53,965 nucleotides of DNA. It comes from Methanosphaera stadtmanae. GTDB lineage: Archaea > Methanobacteriota > Methanobacteria > Methanobacteriales > Methanobacteriaceae. The stretch lies in the NCBI GenBank assembly GCA_015062825.1, contig SUTR01000011.1:1-53965 (forward strand), in the 5' to 3' direction. The position numbers and the translations under genes were made by a program. The notes beneath the pieces were generated by a model that did no database searches, had not been told where the DNA came from, and saw only the letters and a program-made list of their open reading frames with translations. Shown piece by piece: positions 26,871 through 35,463 of the stretch (its first letter is position 1; every line of letters begins with the position of its first letter).

Positions 26871-26887
26871 CATGTTTACTTAACATG
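26871..26887 (-). terminator. hairpin between convergent argG and P1B ATPase genes
   Basis: A perfect 6-bp stem (CATGTT / AACATG) with a 5-base loop lies 5 bases beyond the ATPase stop. A second short stem (GAATAA/TTATTC, 26752-26766) follows argG. Both are plausible, weak terminators. Confidence 0.45.
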
Positions 26888-26892
26888 CCTGT

Positions 26893-28872
26893 TTATTTTC
26901 CTGTAACTGCATTTGCGTTATTATAATTTTGAGCTTTAGCATCATCTTTTTTTCCAAAGTTAGGATTATCACTTGATATGACATATTTTGTGAAATCCCT
27001 ATCATATAATGATGCTGCTAACATTACTACTGCACATGAACCTACATTATGTACAAGTGCACCAGTTATTGGATTAAGAAGACCTAATACTGAACATATT
27101 ATTGCTACTGCATTGATAATCATTGATATTGTAATGCTTAGATGTATTGTAAATAGTGTAGAGTTTGATAATTTTTTAAGGTATGGTAATTTTTCAATAT
27201 CGTCACCAAGTAATGCCATGTCTGCTGCATCAATTGCTATGTCACTACCCATTCCACCCATAGCTATACTTACATTAGCCGTTTTTAGTGCAGGTGCATC
27301 ATTTACTCCATCACCAATCATACAAACTTTTTTATCTGACTGTTTTAACTGTTCTACTATTTCAACCTTATTTTCTGGCAGTAATTCTGAATGTACATCA
27401 GTTATTCCTACCTGGGATGCAAAGTAATTAGCTGCCTTATAGTTATCACCAGTTAATAATTCAACGTTGGTTTCAAGTTCACCCTGTAGTGTAGATACTA
27501 CGGCCTTTGCATTTTCTCTTAATACATCAGATAATCCTATGATTCCAACAATACTATTATCAACTGCCACTACAATGGATGCTTTACCCTCATCTCTTAA
27601 AAGATCTAATTGACTGATACATGAATCAGTAACTTCAATATTATTATCTTCCATAAATCTGGTTGTACCAGAGTATATTATTTGATTATTATATTCTACT
27701 TTAACTCCTTTACCAGGAATCATTTCAAACTTGTCAGGCTGTGGATAATGTTTTCCTTCACTATTTGAGTAACTTACTACAGCCTTACCTATTGGATGTT
27801 CTGATTTAACCTCGGATACCGTTACGTATTCTGTTAATTTATCCTGTGAGACATTATTTGTTAATGGAATAATATCTGATACTTCCAGGTTTCCATAGGT
27901 TAGAGTTCCTGTTTTATCAAAGGTTATTGTATCAACATTACCCATTATTTCAAGTGCTTCACCAGACTTAATTAGCACACCCTGTTTTGTTGCCTGTCCT
28001 ATTGCTGCCATGATAGCTGTTGGAGTTGCAAGTATTAATGCACATGGACAGAATACTACTAGGATTGTTACAGCCCTTTCAATATTCCAGGTTAGTATAT
28101 ATGTTACTATTGCAATTCCAAGTGCTACTGGTACAAGCCAAGTAGCCCATTTATCTGCAATTCTTTGTGTTGGTGCTTGTTTTTCATCTGCTTCCTGAAC
28201 AAGTCTGATGAGTTTTTCAAGTGATGAATCACTTCCAACTTTTGTTGCTTTAATATCAATAGAACCATGTAGGTTTAGGGTTCCAGAGAATACTTCATCA
28301 TCTATTGTTTTATCAAGAGGTAATGATTCTCCAGTCATAACTGATTGATCTACTGATGTATCACCGCTGACTATTACACCATCAACAGGTATTTTTTCCC
28401 CAGGTAATACCCTTATTATATCATCAATCTGAATTTCTGTTGCTTCAATTTCTTTTTCTACTGTTTTACCATTTTCTATTGTGATAAGTCGTCCGTTTTC
28501 AGGTTTAAGATTTATTAAATCAGTTAAACCTCGTTTTGATCTTTCTACAGTGTATTCTTCAAGTAATGCACCAAGTGCCATGATGAATGTTACTTCTCCT
28601 GCTGCAAATATTTCACCAATCATAATTGATGCTACCATTGCCATTACAATTAGTAATGCTGATGATACCCAATGTTCATATATTAGTCTTGTTAATGCCA
28701 GGTATACTAATGGTATACCACATATTATTATTGTTACCCATGCAGGATCTAGGTTATATGGAACTGGTGTACCTGTCAGTACAAATATTAAACTGATAAG
28801 TAAGAATACACCACCCACTATTGTCATTTTGAGTCCTTCGAGGACTCTCATTATGTTTTCTATTTTGGTCAA
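26893..28872 (-). CDS. P1B-type heavy-metal-transporting ATPase
   Basis: This 659-residue ATPase has all P-type motifs: TGES near residue 180, the membrane CPC (VVFCPCALILATPTA) near 274-276, the phosphorylated Asp in DKTGTLT near 320, the P1B-specific HP dipeptide (SEHPIGKAV) near 360, and GDGVNDAP near 520-527. There is no N-terminal metal-binding HMA domain, so it starts straight with membrane helices. The last helices contain ALVHNVGSCAVV, which resembles Zn/Cd/Pb or broad-range exporters more than Cu exporters, but specificity cannot be fixed by eye. The start is TTG 28872, supported by AGGAGGT seven bases upstream. The promoter carries two identical inverted repeats. Confidence 0.9.
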   Translation of the reverse strand: MTKIENIMRVLEGLKMTIVGGVFLLISLIFVLTGTPVPYNLDPAWVTIIICGIPLVYLALTRLIYEHWVSSALLIVMAMVASIMIGEIFAAGEVTFIMALGALLEEYTVERSKRGLTDLINLKPENGRLITIENGKTVEKEIEATEIQIDDIIRVLPGEKIPVDGVIVSGDTSVDQSVMTGESLPLDKTIDDEVFSGTLNLHGSIDIKATKVGSDSSLEKLIRLVQEADEKQAPTQRIADKWATWLVPVALGIAIVTYILTWNIERAVTILVVFCPCALILATPTAIMAAIGQATKQGVLIKSGEALEIMGNVDTITFDKTGTLTYGNLEVSDIIPLTNNVSQDKLTEYVTVSEVKSEHPIGKAVVSYSNSEGKHYPQPDKFEMIPGKGVKVEYNNQIIYSGTTRFMEDNNIEVTDSCISQLDLLRDEGKASIVVAVDNSIVGIIGLSDVLRENAKAVVSTLQGELETNVELLTGDNYKAANYFASQVGITDVHSELLPENKVEIVEQLKQSDKKVCMIGDGVNDAPALKTANVSIAMGGMGSDIAIDAADMALLGDDIEKLPYLKKLSNSTLFTIHLSITISMIINAVAIICSVLGLLNPITGALVHNVGSCAVVMLAASLYDRDFTKYVISSDNPNFGKKDDAKAQNYNNANAVTGK

Positions 28873-29349
28873 AAGTAATACCTCCTTATAAATGTATTTT
28901 CTTATAGTTAATACTTTTGTATTACTAATATTTAAATGGATTTACGAAAAGGTAATACTTTTGTATTACTTACAACATTTTGAAAGTAATAAATCAGAAA
29001 AAGATGAAATAAACAAAAAATAAAAAATCAGAAAAAAAATAAAAATAAATTAAAAATTAAAGAAAAAAATAGAAAAAATGAAAAATAAACTTGAAAAAAT
29101 AAAAAAATTTAAAAATACGAAATATGAATTTAAAGAAGATAATCTAATAAAAACTTGAAAAAAAATAAATACAATTGAAAATAATAAATATACTCCCTAC
29201 AAATCATGCACCCACAAAAAAAACAATATAATTAAAATAAAAAAACATGTTAAATAATGATAAATATATAAACTAATAAAGATAAATAATTAACTATAAA
29301 GATGATAACAATAAAAATGTAGAATGTTATCAAAATGGAGAATTAAAAA
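28873..29349. other. 477-bp divergent spacer, strongly A-rich on the plus strand
   Basis: The left 100 bases hold the ATPase promoter and operators. From about 28985 to 29200 the plus strand is largely runs of A broken by single T, G or C, with no credible frame. From 29250 a more normal A/T stretch contains a TATA-like AAATATATAAAC (about 29262-29274) for the SDR gene. A ribosome site (GGAGAA) lies before ATG 29350. Confidence 0.6.
28909..28968 (-). promoter_or_regulatory. twin inverted repeats flanking the ATPase TATA box
   Basis: The 16-mer TAATACTTTTGTATTA occurs at 28909-28924 and again at 28953-28968, 44 bp apart. The second copy extends to GTAATAC-TTTT-GTATTAC (28952-28969). A minus-strand TATA-like ATTTAAATA lies between them at about 28928-28936. 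The layout suits a dimeric metal-sensing repressor such as an ArsR/SmtB-type protein. No regulator gene is adjacent. Confidence 0.7.
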
Positions 29350-30120
29350 ATGAATGATTTATTTAATTTACAAGGACAAGTAGCAGTAGTAAGTGGAGCA
29401 TCATCCGGTATTGGAGTAGACATGGCAAAAGCATATGCTAGATACGGAGCAAACATCGCAGTAACAGGAAGAAGAAAAGAAAGATTAGACCAAGTAGCTG
29501 AAGAAATCAAAGAATTAGGTGTAGACTGTATCGGAGTAGTATGTGATGTAACAGACACTGAAAGTGTAGCAAACTGTGTAAAAGAAATCATGGACCACTA
29601 CGGAAGAATTGACATATTACACAACAACGCTGGATACGGAGCAACCAAAGAAGCAGAATTACTAACTGATGAAGAATGGAACATGACCGTAGATGTAGAC
29701 CTTACAGGTACATTCAAAATGTCAAGAGAAGTAGCACGTGAAGCAATGATTCCACAAGAATACGGACGTATCATAAACACAGCATCAATGTTTGGATTAG
29801 TAGGAACAATGGCAACACCAACATCACCATATGCAGCAGCAAAAGGTGGAGTAGTAAACTTAACCAGACAATTAGCAGCTGAATGGGCAAAATATAACAT
29901 AACCGTAAACGCAATCTGTCCAGGTACATTCCCAACAGAATTAACAAGATCCACAATAGACAACGATGAATACAAAGCTTATACAAAAACAGTTGTACCA
30001 GTAGGAAGATCTGGTGTTGACGGAGAATTAGATTCTACAGTAGTATACCTTGCATCTCCTAAATCAAGTTACGTAACAGGTCAAGCTATTGCAGTAGACG
30101 GTGGATACACCTGCATATAA
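29350..30120 (+). CDS. SDR-family dehydrogenase (gluconate 5-dehydrogenase-like)
   Basis: This 256-residue classical short-chain dehydrogenase has the NAD(P) loop SGASSGIG (near residues 15-22), HNNAGYG, the catalytic Ser in NTASMFGLVG and YAAAKGG with the Tyr-Lys pair. The end SYVTGQAIAVDGGYT is typical. Closest in my memory are bacterial gluconate 5-dehydrogenase/KduD types, so the substrate may be a sugar acid or another ketone. Codon use differs from the neighbours, with more C-ending codons and GGA/AGA preference, suggesting high expression. A strong hairpin terminator follows the stop codon. Bacterial origin is an inference. Confidence 0.88.
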   Translation: MNDLFNLQGQVAVVSGASSGIGVDMAKAYARYGANIAVTGRRKERLDQVAEEIKELGVDCIGVVCDVTDTESVANCVKEIMDHYGRIDILHNNAGYGATKEAELLTDEEWNMTVDVDLTGTFKMSREVAREAMIPQEYGRIINTASMFGLVGTMATPTSPYAAAKGGVVNLTRQLAAEWAKYNITVNAICPGTFPTELTRSTIDNDEYKAYTKTVVPVGRSGVDGELDSTVVYLASPKSSYVTGQAIAVDGGYTCI

Positions 30121-30140
30121 TTGAAAAAAACATTTTTCAA
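30121..30140 (+). terminator. terminator of the SDR gene
   Basis: A perfect 8-bp stem (TTGAAAAA / TTTTTCAA) with an AACA loop begins directly after the stop codon and is followed by a T-rich run ending near 30159. Confidence 0.75.
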
Positions 30141-30243
30141 TTCTTAACTTCTTTTTTTTATGAAAAACAGATATAAACCCCAAAAATAATATTAATTCTA
30201 AAAATAATAATTCATAAAAATAGTTAAATAAAAAAAGGTTAAT

Positions 30244-30262
30244 TAAAGAGAGTTACTCTTTA
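30244..30262 (-). terminator. terminator of the flavoprotein gene
   Basis: A perfect 7-bp stem (TAAAGAG / CTCTTTA) with a 5-base loop lies one base after the stop codon. On the minus strand a T run (CCTTTTTTTA) follows. Confidence 0.7.
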
Positions 30263-30263
30263 T

Positions 30264-31982
30264 TTAAAGTAATCCTTGACTTCTTAAATATTCCGTGAAA
30301 TTCATTGGAGGATTTTCACCAGAATCATCATTAGTTTCTTCTTTTACAGGTACTTCATCCTCTTCTGATACATCATTTGCTGCTTCTTCAACCTCAGGAG
30401 TTTCAGTTGCCTGCTCTTCAACATCAGCTGTTGTATCAACAGATTCTTCTTCAACTTCAGATTCAGCTAATGTTTCACTTTTAGCCTCTTCCGGCATTGA
30501 TTCAATTACAACAGACTCAGTATTTCCCAAGGTTTCATATTTTGCACTTTCATCTTCTACTGATTCATCTCCAATTACTTCTTCAGTAGTTTCTTCAACA
30601 ATATCCTCAGTAATTTCTTCAGGTTCATCTTCATCGTTTAATTCTTCAATTTGTTCAAGACATATTGCTGCTGCCTGTGCGATAGGATCAATAACACTTG
30701 ATACTGGTGGTGCATATGAAAATTCCATTGACACCACTTCCTGACAGGTTAATTTTTGACTCATTATAGCAGTCATTGTATCTACACGTTCTGCTACTGC
30801 TTCCTGTCCAAACATTTGACATCCAATTATTGTTCCATCAAGTTTTGAAATGAGTTTAATATATAATGGTTTACTACCAGGATAGTATCTTGCACGGGAT
30901 AATGATTCAACATTACTTACCACTACAGGAATATCATGTTTTTCTGCTTCCTGTTGGGTTATACCAACAGCTCCCATTTCCATCTGTCCTATCTGTGAAA
31001 CTGTTGAATTAAGTACTGGATGGAATTCAATATCATTACCAGTTAAGTGTTTTGCAAGTATTATACCCTGTCTAACTGCTGTTGTACCTAATGGAGATAA
31101 TGTAATTTCACCCGTAATTGCATTTACTACCTGTACACAGTCACCTGCAGCATATACATCTTTAACGGATGTTTCCATATGTTCATCCACTTCAATTGCA
31201 AATTGGCCCAGTTTACATCCTATGCTTTCTGCAAGTTCTGTTTGTGGTCTAACTCCTGTTGACAATATTACCATATCAGCAGGTCTTGTTTTTCCATCAA
31301 TTGTTACAGATTCAACTTTTGTCTCACCATTGATTGATTCAACTGCTGCTCCTGTTAATATTTCAATTTTATTGCTCTGAAGGTGTTCCTGGAATTTATC
31401 AGACATTTCCTTATCAAATGATCTTGGGAAGAGTTGTGGTACCATTTCAGCTATGGTTACTTCAAGTCCCTTATTTGCAAGTTCTGATCCAAGTTCTAAT
31501 CCAATAGCACCTCCACCTACAAGCACTACTCGTTTGGATTTATTTGCATATGCCTGGATTTTCTGACCATCTTCTACTGTTCTGACTTTGAATACTCCTT
31601 CTAAGTCTTTACCTGGAATTGGTGGGATTAATGGTTTTCCACCTGTAGCTATAACAAGTTTATCATATTTGATTATTTGTTTGTTAGCATTCTTATCTTC
31701 ATAAGTAATTTCTTTTAAATCATTATCAATTTCAGTTACTGTACTTTCAGTTAGTATTCTGATATTTTTACGCATATATTCTTCTGGTCTGTGCATTATA
31801 ATATCATCAAAGCTATCAATATGTCCACCTATTACATATGGAATTGCACATGGAGAATATGCAACGTGTTTTTGAGTTGTAAACACGATTATTTGTGATT
31901 CTTCATCGTATTTTCTTATATTAGATGCTGTTGTTAGTCCGGAAGCTCCTCCGCCTATTATTATTATATTCAAAGCTGTCAC
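30264..31982 (-). CDS. NADH oxidase/CoA-disulfide reductase-like flavoprotein with a long acidic tail
   Basis: The first 445 residues or so form a pyridine nucleotide-disulfide oxidoreductase: FAD loop IIIGGGASGL, the redox Cys45 in YSPCAIPY (single-cysteine NOX/CoADR type), the NAD loop VVLVGGGAIGLELG, and DVYAAGDCVQV for FAD. Such enzymes reduce O2, polysulfide or CoA disulfide with NAD(P)H. From about residue 447 to 572 a 125-residue extension rich in Glu, Val, Ser and Thr follows, ending NFTEYLRSQGLL. Typical family members stop near 445, so the tail is an unusual addition, probably disordered. The start is ATG 31982. Confidence 0.88.
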   Translation of the reverse strand: MTALNIIIIGGGASGLTTASNIRKYDEESQIIVFTTQKHVAYSPCAIPYVIGGHIDSFDDIIMHRPEEYMRKNIRILTESTVTEIDNDLKEITYEDKNANKQIIKYDKLVIATGGKPLIPPIPGKDLEGVFKVRTVEDGQKIQAYANKSKRVVLVGGGAIGLELGSELANKGLEVTIAEMVPQLFPRSFDKEMSDKFQEHLQSNKIEILTGAAVESINGETKVESVTIDGKTRPADMVILSTGVRPQTELAESIGCKLGQFAIEVDEHMETSVKDVYAAGDCVQVVNAITGEITLSPLGTTAVRQGIILAKHLTGNDIEFHPVLNSTVSQIGQMEMGAVGITQQEAEKHDIPVVVSNVESLSRARYYPGSKPLYIKLISKLDGTIIGCQMFGQEAVAERVDTMTAIMSQKLTCQEVVSMEFSYAPPVSSVIDPIAQAAAICLEQIEELNDEDEPEEITEDIVEETTEEVIGDESVEDESAKYETLGNTESVVIESMPEEAKSETLAESEVEEESVDTTADVEEQATETPEVEEAANDVSEEDEVPVKEETNDDSGENPPMNFTEYLRSQGLL

Positions 31983-32112
31983 CTGTGATTAAAAAATTAA
32001 TATTATATGTTATAATTAACTATTATATATTATTTATATAATAAGTATTATTTAGATGTTTAGTATTAAGTTAGTGTTAAAAACAATTTACAATAAAAAC
32101 CTAGAAAAAAAT

Positions 32113-32135
32113 AATCACCATTAAACAATGATTAA
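32113..32135 (-). terminator. probable terminator downstream of the two-gene block
   Basis: Arms TAATCA / TGATTA surround an 11-base loop, and on the minus strand a T run follows. It lies about 60 bases after the stop codon of the 221-residue membrane protein. Confidence 0.45.
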
Positions 32136-32196
32136 AGAAAAAAAAATAATAAAATGGATTTGAGAATTATCATCTACAACCCAAATAACTTCTCCA

Positions 32197-32862
32197 TTAC
32201 CAAGGATAAAATAATACAATAACTACCAATATACTTGGAACAAAAGCTGATACAATCTTCCAAAAATCCACTTCAATAATTCCCTGCTTAGTCCTTAAAT
32301 CACCTTTATATTTTTCAACTGTACGTGGAAAAAAGATTACAGAGTTAATTAAAAGAAATACTATTAAAGTAATTACTTTCGGAAGAACAGGAATACCCCA
32401 CTCAGTAGGCATCATGAACAAGAAACTAATACCAATCAAGGACATACTACTTACTCCTAAATACCTCTCCAATACATCAATATGACTTATGGGAAAATTA
32501 TAAAAGTCTTCTCCCATAACCTCAGTACCACGCTCTTCATTATAGAAATCGGATCTGAAGATAAGTAAAATTTGATGAACTGTCCATGGCCATAACATAG
32601 GCAACATCATCAAACACCAAGTACGAAAATGTAACGGATCAGGATCAGTAAAGTACATCTGACTTAAAAATACTAAAATACATATTATAGAAAGAAAATA
32701 TCTTAATAATTGACATTTAGCAGTTGCCAATCCTCTTTTTCTTTTTTCATCATATACTGCATACACAGGAATTCCCAATATTTTAGCAATCCAATTTGTA
32801 CCCCAAAAAGACATAAATAATGTAATGACAAAAAATAGAATAAAATGAAAACCTATTGACAT
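32197..32862 (-). CDS. unknown multi-pass membrane protein
   Basis: I do not recognise this 221-residue protein. It has about six hydrophobic segments (near 5-25, 52-70, 84-104, 139-156, 163-182, 200-219), an aromatic-rich loop (LMMLPMLWPWTVHQILLIF) and a long charged loop (SDFYNEERGTEVMGEDFYNF). A ribosome site (GGGAG) precedes ATG 32862, and the upstream gene ends only 5 bp before, so the two are almost certainly co-translated and may act as a pair. Confidence 0.7.
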   Translation of the reverse strand: MSIGFHFILFFVITLFMSFWGTNWIAKILGIPVYAVYDEKRKRGLATAKCQLLRYFLSIICILVFLSQMYFTDPDPLHFRTWCLMMLPMLWPWTVHQILLIFRSDFYNEERGTEVMGEDFYNFPISHIDVLERYLGVSSMSLIGISFLFMMPTEWGIPVLPKVITLIVFLLINSVIFFPRTVEKYKGDLRTKQGIIEVDFWKIVSAFVPSILVVIVLFYPW

Positions 32863-32867
32863 TAAAT

Positions 32868-33626
32868 CTACTCCCTAACCTGATTTATAGCAAGATATGA
32901 TGAATCTCTTGATGTTATATTAAAACCAAAACCCAGCATATCAGATAAAAATGTGGAATTTTTTGTATCAAATATCATTTTAAATACATCATAAATATAA
33001 TTATTACATAACACATTGACTGTTGTCTCAAATGTATTAAATGTCACAAATACAGATGCTCTCAAAAGGTCACCAACTTCCTCACCAAATATCTTTAACT
33101 CCTTATCATATCTATCCAACATTTTAAACATGTTTTTAACATAATTATCTGAATCTTTTGAAACTTTTTTAATCATACTACCTAACCTATAAGGATATTC
33201 TGAAAAAGTCTTAGAATATGTTCTTAAAGGAATTGAATTAAATACTGAATCAATAACTATACTTTCAATCGTTTGATTTTCTGTTTTAGTTAAAAATTCA
33301 CCAACAAATGTAATTACTGCATTTGCTCCACTTTCAAATGCATCATAGAAATACTGTGAATGTTCAGCCAAATGACCCACTCCTTCTGAAATTTTATCAA
33401 CAATACCCACACTTGCCAATTTACTAGATATCAGAGAACCTACTTTTAAAAAAGGAATATTTGTTCCAATATCAACACAGGTCTTACTCACTCTACTCAT
33501 ATTTGTTTCATCCATACTAAAACAGCCATTGGCATCAGCACATATGACAGCTCCTGCAGCAAAAATCAATGAACCTGCAAATGTACCAGGACCGGGAACA
33601 TCAAATACATAACTTCCAACATTCAT
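32868..33626 (-). CDS. unknown protein, partner of the downstream membrane protein
   Basis: I do not recognise this 252-residue protein. The N-terminus has a glycine-rich, weakly hydrophobic segment (GPGTFAGSLIFAAGAVI, about 11-27) followed by CADANGC. The middle is helical and amphipathic (KVGSLISSKLASVGIVDKI, VKNMFKMLDRYDKELKIFGEEVG). An in-frame stop lies eight codons before ATG 33626 and no strong ribosome site is visible. It might be an exported or membrane-associated protein with the 221-residue product as partner. There is no known domain, so no function is assigned. Confidence 0.6.
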   Translation of the reverse strand: MNVGSYVFDVPGPGTFAGSLIFAAGAVICADANGCFSMDETNMSRVSKTCVDIGTNIPFLKVGSLISSKLASVGIVDKISEGVGHLAEHSQYFYDAFESGANAVITFVGEFLTKTENQTIESIVIDSVFNSIPLRTYSKTFSEYPYRLGSMIKKVSKDSDNYVKNMFKMLDRYDKELKIFGEEVGDLLRASVFVTFNTFETTVNVLCNNYIYDVFKMIFDTKNSTFLSDMLGFGFNITSRDSSYLAINQVRE

Positions 33627-33813
33627 CAGTATTTGTCCGGCAAGATTTTAAATAAAAAAATGTTTAATATCAAAACTAATTAAAAAATGTTTAATTTGAT
33701 AAATTTTTTATAATTAGTCATATATAATTTATATATAAGTAAACTATAATAAATATGATGTTTTGATAAGTTTAAAAAAGCAATCAAAAATAAATATATA
33801 ATGGAGGTATTAA

Positions 33814-35424
33814 ATGAGAAAAATAATTACTTTGATATTATTATTAATTATTGCATTTTGTTTAAGTCAATGTGTTTTTGCAAATGATATACATGATATT
33901 GAGAATATTGAAACTAATCAACAATCTAATGAACATTTAGAATCTCAAAACTATAATGAAGAGAAAACATATGACAATCAAAAAAATAATAAATCTTCTA
34001 CTATTTATGAAAAATCAGATGAAATAATACCCAAAGATATAAATGATTTTTATGATACATCTGAAAAGGAATATCTAGTAAAAAATGATGATAACATATC
34101 TGAATATACTATAAATAACATATCCTCTAGAAAACATATTATTACACCTGTAAATATTAATTCAAAACATAAATATGGTATTAGTATTGATAATGTACCC
34201 TATGGAATTATTAAAAAAAGAACGAATATAGTGGTTAATTATATTAATACTGGAAAAAATGAAATAGAAATAAGAGGTAAAATTTTGGATGAAAAAGTTA
34301 AAACATTTGAAAATCAAACACTCCTCATGAGAAAATTGAATAATCATCCCCCCTATATAAATATTCCAGTTAAAAAGGATGGGAGTTTTGAATGTACATT
34401 TGACCCATATGACTTAGATAGTGATATTAATCTTAGATCTCCCGACGATTGGTTCGCGAGTACTGGTGTTGATGTTCCTATTAAAAGAATATATTCAGAA
34501 AATATAGCATATATTGGTGAAAAATCAAATATAACAATCACAATACCTAATCAAAATTATACAGTTGTAAATAAAGGATATTGTATTTTCAAAATCAATG
34601 GTTTAACATTAAAAGATGGTTATAATAATACCATTAAAAGAAATATTGTAGATGGAAAAGTATTGTTTGATTATTTAATTCCTTCAAATTATAAACAAAG
34701 AGATTATTTACTTGAAGCTGTTTATGTTGATAATTCAAACAAATTTTTCCCCGTAAGAATAATTAAAAATATACATGTAATAAATAGAAACTTTGAATTA
34801 CAAATCAATCCAGGCATTAATAGTATTTTTTTAGAAATAGGTTATAGAAAATATGAATTTAAAGTAGCATTATATAAAGATAATCATACTGTAGATAAGG
34901 GATTTGTTATATTTAAGATTAATGGAGTAACTATTAAAGATGAACATAATCAAACACTTAGATATTATTTAAATCCTGAAATAAATAATAATAAATCATT
35001 CATATATCAATTTCCATACCATTGGAGTCAAAAAACTGTTAAGATAACTATCATATATAATGATATTACATATGGTAGAATTGAAAACAGTACTTATATT
35101 CAATTATGGAAAACTCCTATTTACATGACTGTAAATACTACTTTATTAAAATCTCGAAGAGTTATTGTTAAAGGATTTATTAATGACTGGATTAATGAGT
35201 ACGTTACAGGGACCAATATTATTGGAGTAAAAATTAATGGTTTAACATTGAAGGATAAAAATGGTAAAGTTTTATATTTCAGGGCAACTGATGGAAGGAT
35301 TGATTTTAACTTTACATTACCTAAGGAGTATAAAAAAGATAATTATAACATCACTTTAGTTACTGGTGAACGTAGTGCTTATCTGGGAACTAATATAACT
35401 ACAGAATTAAGAAGTAAGCAATAA
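33814..35424 (+). CDS. secreted KINGxTxKD-repeat protein without a beta-helix
   Basis: This 536-residue protein starts with a signal peptide (hydrophobic run, likely cleavage after VFA near residue 23), then an Asn/Glu-rich low-complexity stretch to about residue 100. The rest is Ig-like beta domains. Three contain the family motif: FKINGLTLKDG, FKINGVTIKDE and VKINGLTLKDK. Between repeats are FDYLIPSNYK and FNFTLPKEYK strands. The same module closes the large adhesin-like proteins at 39104 and 41648. There is no C-terminal membrane anchor. A strong ribosome site (GGAGGT) precedes ATG 33814. Probably a cell-surface protein. Confidence 0.8.
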   Translation: MRKIITLILLLIIAFCLSQCVFANDIHDIENIETNQQSNEHLESQNYNEEKTYDNQKNNKSSTIYEKSDEIIPKDINDFYDTSEKEYLVKNDDNISEYTINNISSRKHIITPVNINSKHKYGISIDNVPYGIIKKRTNIVVNYINTGKNEIEIRGKILDEKVKTFENQTLLMRKLNNHPPYINIPVKKDGSFECTFDPYDLDSDINLRSPDDWFASTGVDVPIKRIYSENIAYIGEKSNITITIPNQNYTVVNKGYCIFKINGLTLKDGYNNTIKRNIVDGKVLFDYLIPSNYKQRDYLLEAVYVDNSNKFFPVRIIKNIHVINRNFELQINPGINSIFLEIGYRKYEFKVALYKDNHTVDKGFVIFKINGVTIKDEHNQTLRYYLNPEINNNKSFIYQFPYHWSQKTVKITIIYNDITYGRIENSTYIQLWKTPIYMTVNTTLLKSRRVIVKGFINDWINEYVTGTNIIGVKINGLTLKDKNGKVLYFRATDGRIDFNFTLPKEYKKDNYNITLVTGERSAYLGTNITTELRSKQ

Positions 35425-35463
35425 GATATATTTAAAAGAAAATTAGTAGATGGATTATTTAAT

